Source: JAPULR01 sp963665075
GTDB lineage: Bacteria > Chloroflexota > Dehalococcoidia > Lucifugimonadales > GCA-2712585
Length of the DNA: 64,000 nucleotides
NCBI GenBank assembly: GCA_963665075.1
Contig: OY762063.1
Location: 1,240,001-1,304,000 of the forward strand
Direction: 5' to 3'
The position numbers were made by a program, and so were the translations under genes. Shown here piece by piece: positions 1 through 9,538 of the stretch. How positions within the stretch are numbered: the stretch's first letter is position 1; every line of letters starts with the position of its first letter. Below the pieces are notes generated by a model, which was not told the origin of the DNA, did no database searches, and saw only the letters and a list, made by a program, of their open reading frames with translations.

Positions 1-3000
1 GTCCACATTCACCAGGGAGACGTTCTTCACCTTCGTGCCGGTGCCGCCGTTCAGGTAGGCGAAGAGGCCCACGTAGTCGCCCGTGGTGCGGTCTATGAAG
101 AGGTTGGAAATGGTGAACGTGCCGCCGTCGAACTCGCCCGTGTACGCCGTGACCGTATATGGGCTGGCGCTTGCCATGCCGATGGGCAGCCAGCCCGCGC
201 CGCCGTTCCAGTAGGTGTCGTCCATGCGGTCTCCCGCCTCGCCCGTGTTGAAGTCCAGATTCGCCCCAAGCTCGTAGCCTGTGCATACCTGGTCGGCGGA
301 ATCGGTCTCGTCCTCGTTGCAGCCCATGCCTTCCGCCGCTTTGGGGAACGCCCCCGTGTCCCCCGTGTAGCTCATCTCGTTGCCGGAGGAGGCGACGCCG
401 TCGGCGTCCAGGTCCCAACGGATGGCGTTCAGCTGCTCCAGCGACTTCACCTCAATCATCCCGTCGTCGTCCGCGTCGTAGTCCTGGCCCACGTTGATTT
501 TAACTTCCGAGGAAGGATCCCCGTCCAGGACGGCTGCCTTCGCGGCAATGACCTGGACGTGGTAGGTCTGGCCAATGGCCATGCCGTCGGCGACCGAAAT
601 ATCGATGGTGATTTTGCTGCCGGGGGAGGCCACCTTCTGCCGGGTGACGGAGTAGGCGGCGTCGACGCCGGACTGACGCCACTGCACCTTGTAGCGGTCG
701 GCGCCGGTCACCGCCGTCCAGCTGACGGTTACGTTGTTCGCCAGCGTCCATGAGGCGGCGACGCCGGTGACCTGCCCCAGAACGGTTCGCTGGGTCGCCG
801 CGTTGGCCGGCACGTCCGTGTACTTCAGCACCGGGTACTCGCTCGCCGTGCCGAAGTCCCACGGGTCGTCGTTAGTGTTGTCTCCGTCCACGTCCACGTT
901 CCAGTTGACGTAGATGCCCGTTCCCGTGGTGGGCGTCTGCAATTCGCTGGTGGTCTTCCCTTCCGGCGAGTTGGTATCGACGTCGTCGGTGATGCCCGAG
1001 ATGGTGCTGTCCCAGTAGCTGTTGACGGAGGAGCCGCTGTTTGAGGTCTTTCCTACCAGCCCGCCCTGGTCGGGGCTCGTATCCGTGGTGGCGGTGTGCG
1101 CGCCGATGGCGTACGTGGCGGTTATGACGCCGCCGCTATCCTTGTTCTCGCCGACCAAGCCGCCGGTTATGACGTTGGTCGCGTCGGCGTTCAGATCGCC
1201 CCAGGCGTAGGCGGCGGTAATGGCCCCGGAGTTGACGCCGACCAGCCCGCCGGCGAATCCGTCGTCCAGGGGGTTGGCGGTTCCGCCGATGGTGACGCCG
1301 CCGACTGATACGTCTCCGGTGGCGAAGCTGGCGCTTATGGAACCTCTGTTGCGCCCGACAAGGCCGCCGGCCTGGGCTTCGTCCGCCGCATTGCCGATGA
1401 CGTTCACCGCCGCGTAGCTGGCGAGAATCGCGCCGCCGGTATCGTTGAAGCCAATCAAGCCGCCCGTCTGGGTAAAGGTGCCGGAAAGGCCCTGGGTTTC
1501 CGCCGTTACCGCGCCGGTCGCCCGCGAGCCGGTTACGCTTCCCGCGTTCTCCCCGGCGAGGGCGCCCACCCGCGCGGGCGTGCCGGAGGTTGAGACGACG
1601 GTTACGGAGACGTCCTCAAGCTCTATGTCCGTCACCTTCGCGCCGCTGCCGAGCTTGGCGAACAGTCCCGCGCGCTTGTTGCCGGCGGAGGAGACGTTGA
1701 TGTAGAGGTTGGAGATGGTGTAGCCCGTTCCCACTAACTCGCCCGTGTAGCCGTTGGTTGCGTCGCCGATGGGGGTCCAGCCCGCGCCGGTGTTCCAGTA
1801 GTTGTCGCCGGAGTCGGGCTTGCCGTTGTCGTTGGTGTCGAAGTCCAGGTCCTTGGTCAGCTCGTAGCCTCTGCAGGGCGGGTTGCCTGTGGAGGAGATG
1901 GAGACGACGGTTTCGTTGCAGCCCATGTTGTCTTCGGCGTCGGGGAAGGCCATGTTGTATTTGGACTGGTCGGCCGCGTTGTCCGCCACGCCGTCCCCGT
2001 CCAGGTCGTAGCGGATGGCGTTCAGCTTGCCGAGGGTGTCTACGCCTATCAGCCCGTCGTTGTCGCCGTCGTAATCCACCGTGCCGGCGGTGGGCGTGAC
2101 GTTCACCACGTCGGAGGGCAGGGAATCTTCGTAGCCCGTAGCGGTGGCGATGACACGGAAGTAGTAGGTCGTGCCGCTAGTGAAGCCGGTGGTCTTCTTC
2201 CAGGTGTTGGTAGTGACGGTGGCGTCTGTCTTGGTGGCGAAGGTGAAATCCGTGCCATACTGGACGGTGTAGCCCGTGGCGCCCGTGACCGCGGTCCAGT
2301 CCAGCTGGACCTTCACGCCGTGTACGGAGGCCTTGAGGCCGATGGGCTTGGGCAGGTCATCGTCCTTGATCGTCAGGGTGGCGCCGGTGATGCTCACCCA
2401 GTTGGGGCCGGTCGTCGGCGTCTGCGTCACGGAAGCGTCGGTAGCGTCAACCTCGTTGTTGACGGCGGTCACCGTCAGCGTTCCGCTGGTGGAGCCGGCG
2501 GCGATGGTTATGGTGGACTTCGCCGTGCCGCCGGATGTCAGGGTGTAGACGGCGGCGTTGGTGGAGAAGGTGAGCGTAATCGGGACTTCCTGGGCCGGGC
2601 TGAGGGTGGCCGTCATGGTGGAGGAGATCACGGGCGACGCGCCGCAGACGTTCGTGTTCGTTCCCGCCGTGCTTTCGCAGATGCTGGTGGGCGAGAACGC
2701 GACGGTCACCGCCGCCCGCTGGTCCGCCGCCGTCAACCCGTAGTCGATGACGGGATATTGGGTGGCGGTTCCGAAGTCCCAGGGGTCGTCGTTCGCGCTT
2801 GTGCCGCCAACGTTCACGTCCCAGGCAGAGTAGATGCCGGTTTCGGTGGTGGGCGTTTGAAGCTCGGACGTCGTCTTGCCTTCCGGCGCGGCGTTGTCCG
2901 TGTCGTCGGCGATGCCGGAGGTGTCCGTGTCCCAGTAGCTGTTGTTGACCGTGCCGGACTGGGTGGCCGTGAAGCCGCCGGACGCGGTGGTCGCGCCGGT

Positions 3001-6000
3001 TCCGGTTCCCGTTCCGGTGTGGCTGCCCGTGGAGAAGGACGCGGTGATGGTCGCGCCGCTAGCGTTCGTCGCCGCAAAGCCGCCCCGCGCCACCTTGTTG
3101 CCCTTGACCGTTCCGTCGCCGTGGGCGTAGGACGCGATGACGGTGCCCTTGTTGTGGGACACCAGGCCGCCGGCGTGGGCGGTGTTGGTAAGCGTTCCGG
3201 TGTCCGTGGTGGTGGCGGTGACGCTTCCCGTGGCGAAGCTGGCGGCGATGGTGTCTCCTGTATCGTTCAGGGCGACCAGGCCGCCCGCGTATCCCTCGTT
3301 GGCGTCGTCGGAGGTGGCGGTGACCTCCACGCGTGAGTAGCTGGACACTGTGGTTCCGTCGTTCCAGCCGACAAGCCCGCCCGCGTAGCCCTTGCCGGCG
3401 GACGTGCCGCCGCTTCGGGTTATGGCGACTTCGCCCAGGGAGATCGACCCGCTGACGGTGCCGCTGTTCTTGCCCGCCAGCGCGCCCGCGTAGACTTCAT
3501 GGGTTGACGTGGTGGAGGTTACGGCGGCGGTGACGTCCACCTTCTCCAGCCTCACGTTCTTGACGACGCCGCCCGTTCCGATGACGCCGAACAAGCCCGC
3601 GTAGGCGCTGCCGGTGGACGTGGTGGAGTTTATGAACAGGTTGGAAATCTTGTATGTCCCGCTCGTGCCGTCGAACTCGCCCGTGAAGCCGGTGGTGGCG
3701 TCCCCGATGGGGGTCCAGCCGGCGTTGTAGGGCGAGACATTTAGATCCAGATTCGCCGCAAGCTCGTAGCCCGTGCAGGCGGGGTTGCCGGTTTCGTTGG
3801 AGGAGATGGTGACGGCAGACTCGTTGCAGCCCATGTTGTCTTCCGCGTCGGGGAAGGCCGTCGCGTAGCCCGCGTTGGTGGATGAGCCGTCCCCGTCCAG
3901 GTCCCAGCGGATGGCGTTGAGCTGCGCCAGCGTCTTGACTTCAATCAGCCCGTCGTTGTCCGCGTCATAGTCCACGTCGTCGTCGGTGGGCGTGGCGCTG
4001 ACCACGTCCGAAGGCGCCGAATCTTCGTAGCCCGTGGCCTCGGCGATTAGACGGAAGTAGTAGGTGGTGGTGGTGGTCAATCCCGTGGTTATCTTGTGCT
4101 GGACCGTCGAGCCGCTGGATATGGTTATATCCGTCTTCGACGCGAAGTTGCTCGCCGTGCTCTGCTGCAAGGTGTAGCTGTCGGCGAGGGACACCTCCGT
4201 CCAGTTCAACTGGATCTTGAGTGTCCCCGAATCATCCTGCACGGACAGCCTGAGGCCGGTGGGCTTGGGGATGTCTTCGTCCTTGATGGTGATGGCCGGA
4301 ACCGACGATGCCTGCCGCAGGTGGCTGGAAGGCGGCGTCAGGTTCAGCACGTTGTCCGCCGCGTCCACCTTGTTGTTCACCGCCGTCAGCGTCGCGCCGG
4401 TGACGGTGGTTTTGCCGGCGGGGATGGTCAGCTTCGTCTTGTCGGAGGTGTAGGCGGCGTTCGTCGGGATGGTGTAGGAGATGTCCGTCGCCCACGCGGC
4501 GGAAAGCGTCGGCGTGATGGTGGTGGTCTGGTCCGTCGAATCCGTCCCGCAGGCGTTCGTGTTCGACCCCGCCGAGCTTTCGCAAAGAGTGGCGTCGGAG
4601 ACCGCCCAGCTAACCGTCGGCACGCTTTGCAGCAGCGCGTGGGGCAGCGTCCGCACGTGCAGGACGGGGTACTGGGACGAGGTGCCGAAGTCCCACGGGT
4701 CGTCGTTAGTGTTGTCTCCGTCCACGCTCACGTTCCAGTTGGAATAGATGCCCGAAGGATAGGTCGCGTTTGCGCCCGAACCCGATTTCTGCGCTTCCGT
4801 CGGCGTCTGCAATTCGCTCGTCGTCTTCCCCTCCGGCGCGTTGGAGTCCGTGTCGTCGGCGATGCCGGAAACGTCCGCGTCCCAGTAGGCGTGGGTGACG
4901 GTTCCGTCCTGGTCGCCCACCGAGCCGCCGCGGTTCAGGGTGGTCGGCGCCGTTCCGGTGGAGGTAACTGTGCCTTTGGACCAGGCGACGGTTATGGTGG
5001 AACCGGTGGTGTTGTGGCCCACCAGCCCGCCGATGTCCACCGTCTTGCCGTCGGTGGCGGTCACGTTGCCCGTGGCGTAGACGGCCCTGATGGTCCCGGC
5101 GTTGCGGCCCACCAGCCCGCCCGCGTCGATTTCGCTGCCCGTGGTCGTGCTGCCGGTGACGGACACGTTCCCCGTGGCGTAGCTGGCCTCGACGGTATTG
5201 GTGCTTAAGGCGTTCCACGCGAGCAAGCCGCCGGCGATGGCGTCGCTGGAGCCGGACGCCGTTGCCGTCACATTCGCGCTGGAGTAGCTCTTTCGGATGA
5301 CGCCGGTGAGGGCATTATTGCCGGCGAAGCCGCCGGCGTAGGCCGTTCCGTGGGCCGTTCCGGTCTGACTGGCCGTCACGGAGCCGGTGACGTAAGAGTC
5401 GCTGATAGTCCCAAGGTTCCAGGCCGCCAGCGCCGAGACGAATACGTTCGAATTCGACGATGTTCCGGTGACGTCGACGCCGGTCAGGTAGAGGTTTCGC
5501 ACCTCGCCCCCTGTGCTTATCTGGTTGAACAAGCCGACGTTGCCTGCCCCGCTGGAGAAGGACCTGTCGATGAACAGGTTCTTTATCTCGTATTGGTTGC
5601 CTTCCAATTCGCCCAGATAGGTTGGTATCGGATTCCAGCCCAAGCCGCCGTTCCAGATGATGGCGTCTTCGTCGGAGTCCTTCGTGCCGTCGCCGTCGAG
5701 GTCAACGTAGTCGTTGGCGTCTATGTCGCCGTCGCCGCTCGTGTCGAAGTCCAGGTCTTTCGTAAGTTCGTAGCCGTCGCAAGCGACGGGGCAACCCATA
5801 GTCGCAGCCCAGCTGGGGAAGGCGTCCTTGTACTCTTGGCTGTTGTTGACGCTGCCGCCGCCGTTACTGTCGTGCCGGATGGCGTTCAACTGCTCCAGAT
5901 TGCTGACCTCTATCAGACTGTCGTTGTCCTTGTCGTAGTCAATCAAGCCCGTGGTGCCGGAGTCTTCATCGGCGGCTACGCTGTTCTCGTAGCCCGACCT

Positions 6001-9000
6001 GTAGGCGATGAGCCGCGCCGTGTAGGTGGTGCCGCCCGTCAGCGTGACATCGTGGGATGTTGAGGAGCCGGGGGTTATGGTTTCCCGCCGGCTAGTGGTG
6101 TCGTAGTTCTGCGAACTAGTCTTATAGTCCAGGTAGAAGCCGCCAGGCGAGCCGCTGGTTCCGGCGTCCCAGTAGGCGTAGAGCTTGGTATCGCCCTCCT
6201 TGCCCGTTACGTAGAACCCGGACGGCTTCGACATGATGTCGTCGTCGGTGATGGTCAGGGTGGGCGCGGTTCCGGTCAGTTCCGCGTTGTGGTCCGCCGT
6301 GGGCGTGAGGGTCTGAACCAGGTTGGCGTTGGAGGTGACGCCGCAGACGCCCGTGCCGCACTTCTGGTTGTTGACGGCGTTTATCGTAACCGACTCTGTG
6401 GTGGTGTTTCTGGTTATGGTGAAGATGCGGCTGTCGCCCGTGGCATACGTGTATGCCGCGTCTTTCGGCGCCGGCAGGGTGATGATTATGTCGTAGGTCT
6501 TGGCGGCGGACAGGGTGGCGGTGATGGTGCTGGAGGTGTCCCGAGTCGAGCCGCCGAGGGTCGATTCGTAAATCGTCGTGGGGGAAGCCGTCAGGGTGAA
6601 GGTGGCGGGCTGCTGCTGGCTGTGGTTCTCCCTGGGAGAGTTGTACTTGATGGTCGGAAACTCGCTGTTCGTGCCGAAGTCCCACGGGTCGTCGTTGCCC
6701 GTCACGCCGTCCAGGTCGATGTTCCAATCCTTGTAGATGTCCGTGTTGGCGCAGGTGTTGGTGGCGCAGTAGGCGGTGGGCGTCTCCAGATCCGACTCGG
6801 TTTTGTTGGTAACGCCGGTGGGCGTGGAGGCGTGGTTGGGGTTGGAGCCGCTGCCATAGACGTCGTTGATGGTTCCCGCGCTGCGACCGACGGCTTTGCC
6901 GTAGTCGTTCCCATCGTTGCGGTTGCCGCCCACCGATCCCGGATATATGGACACGTCGCCGGTGGCGTAGCCCGCCCGCAGCGTCCCGCCGGTCAGGATT
7001 CGGCCCACAATCCCGCCTGCAATGGTCGCTGCGCTGGTGTTCAGGTTTTCCGACGCGACAACGTCGCCCATCGCATACACGGCGTGGATGTCGCCGGCGT
7101 TTCTGCCAGCCAGTCCGCCCGCGACCCGCACGCCGCTGTCGTCGAAGATGTATCCTGTGCAGGTAATGCCTGGACAGCTGGTTTGATAGGTGCTTCCCCT
7201 CATAGTCACGTCGCCTGTGGCGTAGGACGCGATTATCTTCGAACCGCTGGACACGTCTCCAGCAAGCCCGCCGACGAAGAGGTTCACCGTGTTGGGGACA
7301 GTTACCGGGTTGTTGACGAGGACCTCCATAACGACGCGGGCGTAGGAGGTGGATATGACGCCGCCGTCCAGCCAGTTGACCATGCCGCCGAAACGCACAG
7401 TGCCCTGGGTGGCGACAGTGGCGGGATTCACAATTCCGATGACCGCCACCTTGGTGACCTTCCCCTTGTCGTCCACCTTGTCCGCGAGGACGGCGCTTTG
7501 CGCGCCGGAGGCGTGCTTGCTTTCGATGGTCAGGTTCTTCACCTCGCCGATGGTGGAGCCGGTGGCCGCGCCGATGGTCTCGAACAGCGGCCGGCGGTCC
7601 TGGTTGATAATCTCGTTGCTGTTCCCCTCGAAGGTCGTGTTCCAGACGCCGGGTATCAGGTAGTTCGTACCCGCGTCCGTCGGACTAGCGGTGATGGTGA
7701 GGTCGGCGGTGATTTCGTAGCCCGCGCAGGTGGAGGAACAGCCGGTCACGCCGCCGTCAAAGGCGGTGTTGTACTTGGTGGTCTCCGACTCAGGCGTGCC
7801 GTCGCCGTCCAGGTCCCACTGCATGGCGATAAACTGGGTGAGGTTGGTCACCTCGATGAGGTTGTCGTTGTCCGAGTCGTTGTCGCTGGCGATTCCGGCC
7901 CCGCCTTCCAACTTGGCGGAAACGTAGCCCGGCTCCCCCTCCGGCGCGGGTTCGCTCGCCCCCGTCTCGTTCACGGCCCGCAGCCGGAAGCGATGCTCGA
8001 ATCCTCCCTCCAGTCCCGTCACGGTGTGGGAGGCGGTGCGGGAGTCGCTGTTCCCTATAGCCGTCCAACTCCCCCACTCCGAGCCGTCATAGACAACGCG
8101 ATGCTGATATTCGTACCCGGTGACGGAAGCGTCCCCCGAGGCGTCCCAGGAGAGGGCGACGCTGGAGTTGTCGGCCCCCGCCGTCGCCGTCAATCCTGTG
8201 GGAGCGGCGGGGACGGCGGCGGGCGCGGGCGGGGTTTCCGGAGGGGTTGGGGCGGGGGCTTCGGGAACGGCGGAGACGAACCAGGGGTCGGCGACGGGCG
8301 CGGGCGCGCCGGCCCCGCCTTTGTTTATCGCGCGGAGTTTGAACCGATATTCCGTGCCGTTGGTCAGCCCGTCGATTAAGAGGGACGTGGTTGCGGCGCC
8401 GCTCCCGGGTATGGCGGTCCAGGGCCCCCAGCCGGCGGCGGGCGGCGCGGCGCGGATCTGGTATTCGTAGCCGGTAATGGAAGAGTCCGAGGGGTCGTTC
8501 CAGGCGAAGATGATGGACGCGTCGCCCGCCGTCGCGGTCAGGCCGGAGGGCGCGTCGGGGGCGGGAGGCGGCGGGGTTGGGACGTAGGGATCGACGGGGG
8601 CGGAGTTCGTCCATGAACTGGCGCCGGATGCGTTGCGGGCGCGGACGCCTATTATATAGGTAGAGGCGTTGTCCACCCCGGAGACGGTTATGGAGGCGTC
8701 GGGATGGTTGAGGGCGGCCAAGCTCCAGCTCTGCTTGCCGTCGGAGCTATAGGTAATATGGTAGGAAGTTGCGCCGTCCACCGCGTCCCAGCTTGCGTCG
8801 AGGGAGCCGTCGCCGCGGGTGACGGTTATGGAACCGACGGGGCCCGGCGGGGCCTGGGGCGTGGCGGCGATGTAGCCGGGATCGCCGTCGGGCGCGGAAT
8901 CGCCCGCGCCGTTCGCGTTCACCGCCCGAACCATGAAGCGATATTCTATTCCGTTGGCCAGCCCGCTCAGGGTCATGGAGGTGGTGGACGCGTCGCTGCC

Positions 9001-9306
9001 GGATACGGCGGTCCAGTCTATCCAGGAGAAGTCGGGAAGGTTGGCGCGCGCCCGGTACTCGTAGCCCGTGATGGTAGAGTCGGAGGGGTCGTCCCAGGTG
9101 AGGGTGACGGACTGGTCGCCCGCGGCGATGGCGAGGCCGGCGGGCGCGGCGGGGGGATCGGCGGTCTGCGCCAGGACGGTGTCGGCGGAGGATTGGGAGG
9201 GCAGGGCCGCCAGCGCGGAACACACAACGAGAGCCCCGGCGACGAGGACGTAATTCCTCAGCCGGTTCATGCGCCGTCTTTTGCCTGTCAATATGGCCGT
9301 CAGCAT
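1..9306 (-). CDS. Giant secreted modular surface protein (FN3 / GLUG / Calx-beta-like), 3' end outside window
   Basis: An uninterrupted frame runs from the ATG at 9306 off the left edge, giving at least 3,102 residues. An N-terminal signal peptide (about residues 13-45: basic start, hydrophobic core) is followed by four fibronectin-III-like domains (about 50-460). Five modules of roughly 530-660 residues then begin near residues 475, 1122, 1779, 2410 and 2942. Each opens with a D-rich, EF-hand-like block of the type LIEV..L.QLNAIRWDLDGDG, a conserved MGC...C.GYEL segment and about five or six GLUG repeats (A-G-G-L-V-G-x-N...ATGNV). Each complete module ends in DDPWDFGT. Calx-beta-like stretches ending in TI-DDD and further FN3-like segments separate the modules. 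This suggests a calcium-dependent beta-helical adhesin; the function is inferred. An in-frame ATG at 9270 is an alternative start. No clear ribosome-binding site precedes either. Confidence 0.88.
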   Translation of the reverse strand, partial: MLTAILTGKRRRMNRLRNYVLVAGALVVCSALAALPSQSSADTVLAQTADPPAAPAGLAIAAGDQSVTLTWDDPSDSTITGYEYRARANLPDFSWIDWTAVSGSDASTTSMTLSGLANGIEYRFMVRAVNANGAGDSAPDGDPGYIAATPQAPPGPVGSITVTRGDGSLDASWDAVDGATSYHITYSSDGKQSWSLAALNHPDASITVSGVDNASTYIIGVRARNASGASSWTNSAPVDPYVPTPPPPAPDAPSGLTATAGDASIIFAWNDPSDSSITGYEYQIRAAPPAAGWGPWTAIPGSGAATTSLLIDGLTNGTEYRFKLRAINKGGAGAPAPVADPWFVSAVPEAPAPTPPETPPAPAAVPAAPTGLTATAGADNSSVALSWDASGDASVTGYEYQHRVVYDGSEWGSWTAIGNSDSRTASHTVTGLEGGFEHRFRLRAVNETGASEPAPEGEPGYVSAKLEGGAGIASDNDSDNDNLIEVTNLTQFIAMQWDLDGDGTPESETTKYNTAFDGGVTGCSSTCAGYEITADLTITASPTDAGTNYLIPGVWNTTFEGNSNEIINQDRRPLFETIGAATGSTIGEVKNLTIESKHASGAQSAVLADKVDDKGKVTKVAVIGIVNPATVATQGTVRFGGMVNWLDGGVISTSYARVVMEVLVNNPVTVPNTVNLFVGGLAGDVSSGSKIIASYATGDVTMRGSTYQTSCPGITCTGYIFDDSGVRVAGGLAGRNAGDIHAVYAMGDVVASENLNTSAATIAGGIVGRILTGGTLRAGYATGDVSIYPGSVGGNRNDGNDYGKAVGRSAGTINDVYGSGSNPNHASTPTGVTNKTESDLETPTAYCATNTCANTDIYKDWNIDLDGVTGNDDPWDFGTNSEFPTIKYNSPRENHSQQQPATFTLTASPTTIYESTLGGSTRDTSSTITATLSAAKTYDIIITLPAPKDAAYTYATGDSRIFTITRNTTTESVTINAVNNQKCGTGVCGVTSNANLVQTLTPTADHNAELTGTAPTLTITDDDIMSKPSGFYVTGKEGDTKLYAYWDAGTSGSPGGFYLDYKTSSQNYDTTSRRETITPGSSTSHDVTLTGGTTYTARLIAYRSGYENSVAADEDSGTTGLIDYDKDNDSLIEVSNLEQLNAIRHDSNGGGSVNNSQEYKDAFPSWAATMGCPVACDGYELTKDLDFDTSGDGDIDANDYVDLDGDGTKDSDEDAIIWNGGLGWNPIPTYLGELEGNQYEIKNLFIDRSFSSGAGNVGLFNQISTGGEVRNLYLTGVDVTGTSSNSNVFVSALAAWNLGTISDSYVTGSVTASQTGTAHGTAYAGGFAGNNALTGVIRKSYSSANVTATASGSSDAIAGGLLAWNALSTNTVEASYATGNVSVTGSTTTGSEIDAGGLVGRNAGTIRAVYATGNVTATDGKTVDIGGLVGHNTTGSTITVAWSKGTVTSTGTAPTTLNRGGSVGDQDGTVTHAYWDADVSGIADDTDSNAPEGKTTSELQTPTEAQKSGSGANATYPSGIYSNWNVSVDGDNTNDDPWDFGTSSQYPVLHVRTLPHALLQSVPTVSWAVSDATLCESSAGSNTNACGTDSTDQTTTITPTLSAAWATDISYTIPTNAAYTSDKTKLTIPAGKTTVTGATLTAVNNKVDAADNVLNLTPPSSHLRQASSVPAITIKDEDIPKPTGLRLSVQDDSGTLKIQLNWTEVSLADSYTLQQSTASNFASKTDITISSGSTVQHKITTGLTTTTTYYFRLIAEATGYEDSAPSDVVSATPTDDDVDYDADNDGLIEVKTLAQLNAIRWDLDGDGSSTNAGYATAFPDAEDNMGCNESAVTISSNETGNPACTGYELAANLDLNVSPYNAGWTPIGDATTGFTGEFDGTSGTYKISNLFINSTTSTGSAYAGLFGVIGTGGVVKNVRLEKVDVTAAVTSTTSTHEVYAGALAGKNSGTVSGSISLGEVAITRSGGTSAGKGYAGGLVGWNDGTTVSSYSRVEVTATSDDANEGYAGGLVALNDTGDTIAASFATGSVTATTTDTGTLTNTAHAGGLVSHNKGTVIASYAHGDGTVKGNKVARGGFAATNASGATITASFSTGSHTGTGTGTGATTASGGFTATQSGTVNNSYWDTDTSGIADDTDNAAPEGKTTSELQTPTTETGIYSAWDVNVGGTSANDDPWDFGTATQYPVIDYGLTAADQRAAVTVAFSPTSICESTAGTNTNVCGASPVISSTMTATLSPAQEVPITLTFSTNAAVYTLTSGGTAKSTITIAAGSTSGTLTVTAVNNEVDATDASVTQTPTTGPNWVSITGATLTIKDDDLPKPIGLKASVHGVKVQLDWTAVTGATGYTVQYGTDFTFATKTDATVTTNTWKKTTGFTSGTTYYFRVIATATGYEDSLPSDVVNVTPTAGTVDYDGDNDGLIGVDTLGKLNAIRYDLDGDGVADNAADQSKYNMAFPDAEDNMGCNETVVSISSTGNPPCRGYELTKDLDFDTNDNGKPDSGDNYWNTGAGWTPIGDATNGYTGELVGTGYTISNLYINVSSAGNKRAGLFAKLGSGAKVTDIELEDVSVTVVSTSGTPARVGALAGENAGSVTGSRATGAVTAETQGLSGTFTQTGGLIGFNDTGGAILASYAAVNVIGNAADEAQAGGLVGRNRGSISASFATGDVSVGGVTIGGTANPLDDGFAGGLVGVNSGAITAAYAWGDLNADATNVITGGLVGENKDSGGVITATYAIGAHTATTDTSPDQGGLVGKTSNSGSSVNSYWDSTISGITDDVDTNSPEGKTTSELQTPTTGTGIYVNWNVDVDGDNTNDDPWDFGTASEYPVLKYTDVPANAATQRTVLGQVTGVAASWTLANNVTVSWTAVTGADRYKVQWRQSGVDAAYSVTRQKVASPGSKITIDISVADGMAIGQTYHVQVIAAKAAVLDGDPSSEVKINVGQDYDADDDGMIEVKSLEQLNAIRWDLDADGVASSGNEMSYTGDTGAFPKAAEGMGCNEDETDSADQVCTGYELGANLDFNTGEAGDRMDDTYWNGGAGWLPIGMASASPYTVTAYTGEFDGGTFTISNLFIDRTTGDYVGLFAYLNGGTGTKVKNVSLVNVD

Positions 9307-9457
9307 GGTTTATTGAGAACCCTTGGGTGCGCCCCTTCTCGTCTCCCTTGCCCGTTGCCAAACGCAATAAGGGTTTTAGGCTAGCAGGTTTTCCGATGAC
9401 GTTGGATTACGTTCCGAGTCAATTCGTTTACGTTACGATTACTATTGGCGTGAATTG

Positions 9458-9466
9458 TGGTATAAT
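9458..9466 (+). promoter_or_regulatory. Extended -10 promoter of the hybrid kinase gene
   Basis: TG-G-TATAAT is an extended -10 element with TATAAT at 9461-9466; no good -35 is visible. It places transcription start near 9473. This excludes the in-frame TTG at 9455 as the start codon and supports the ATG at 9539. Confidence 0.6.
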
Positions 9467-9538
9467 CGGCGCAAACGGGGCTTTTCGCGGACGCGCCGCC
9501 CCCCCGGAGGGAATCGACGCCGATTTCGGATAGAGAAG

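Noticed and set aside
6289..8379. Long plus-strand open frame (696 codons) opposite the adhesin, with others at 2320-3336 and 4096-5208
   Set aside because: Low-complexity Gly/Arg/Val composition and no domains. They mirror the repetitive GC-rich minus-strand gene, whose translation gives clear FN3 and GLUG repeats.
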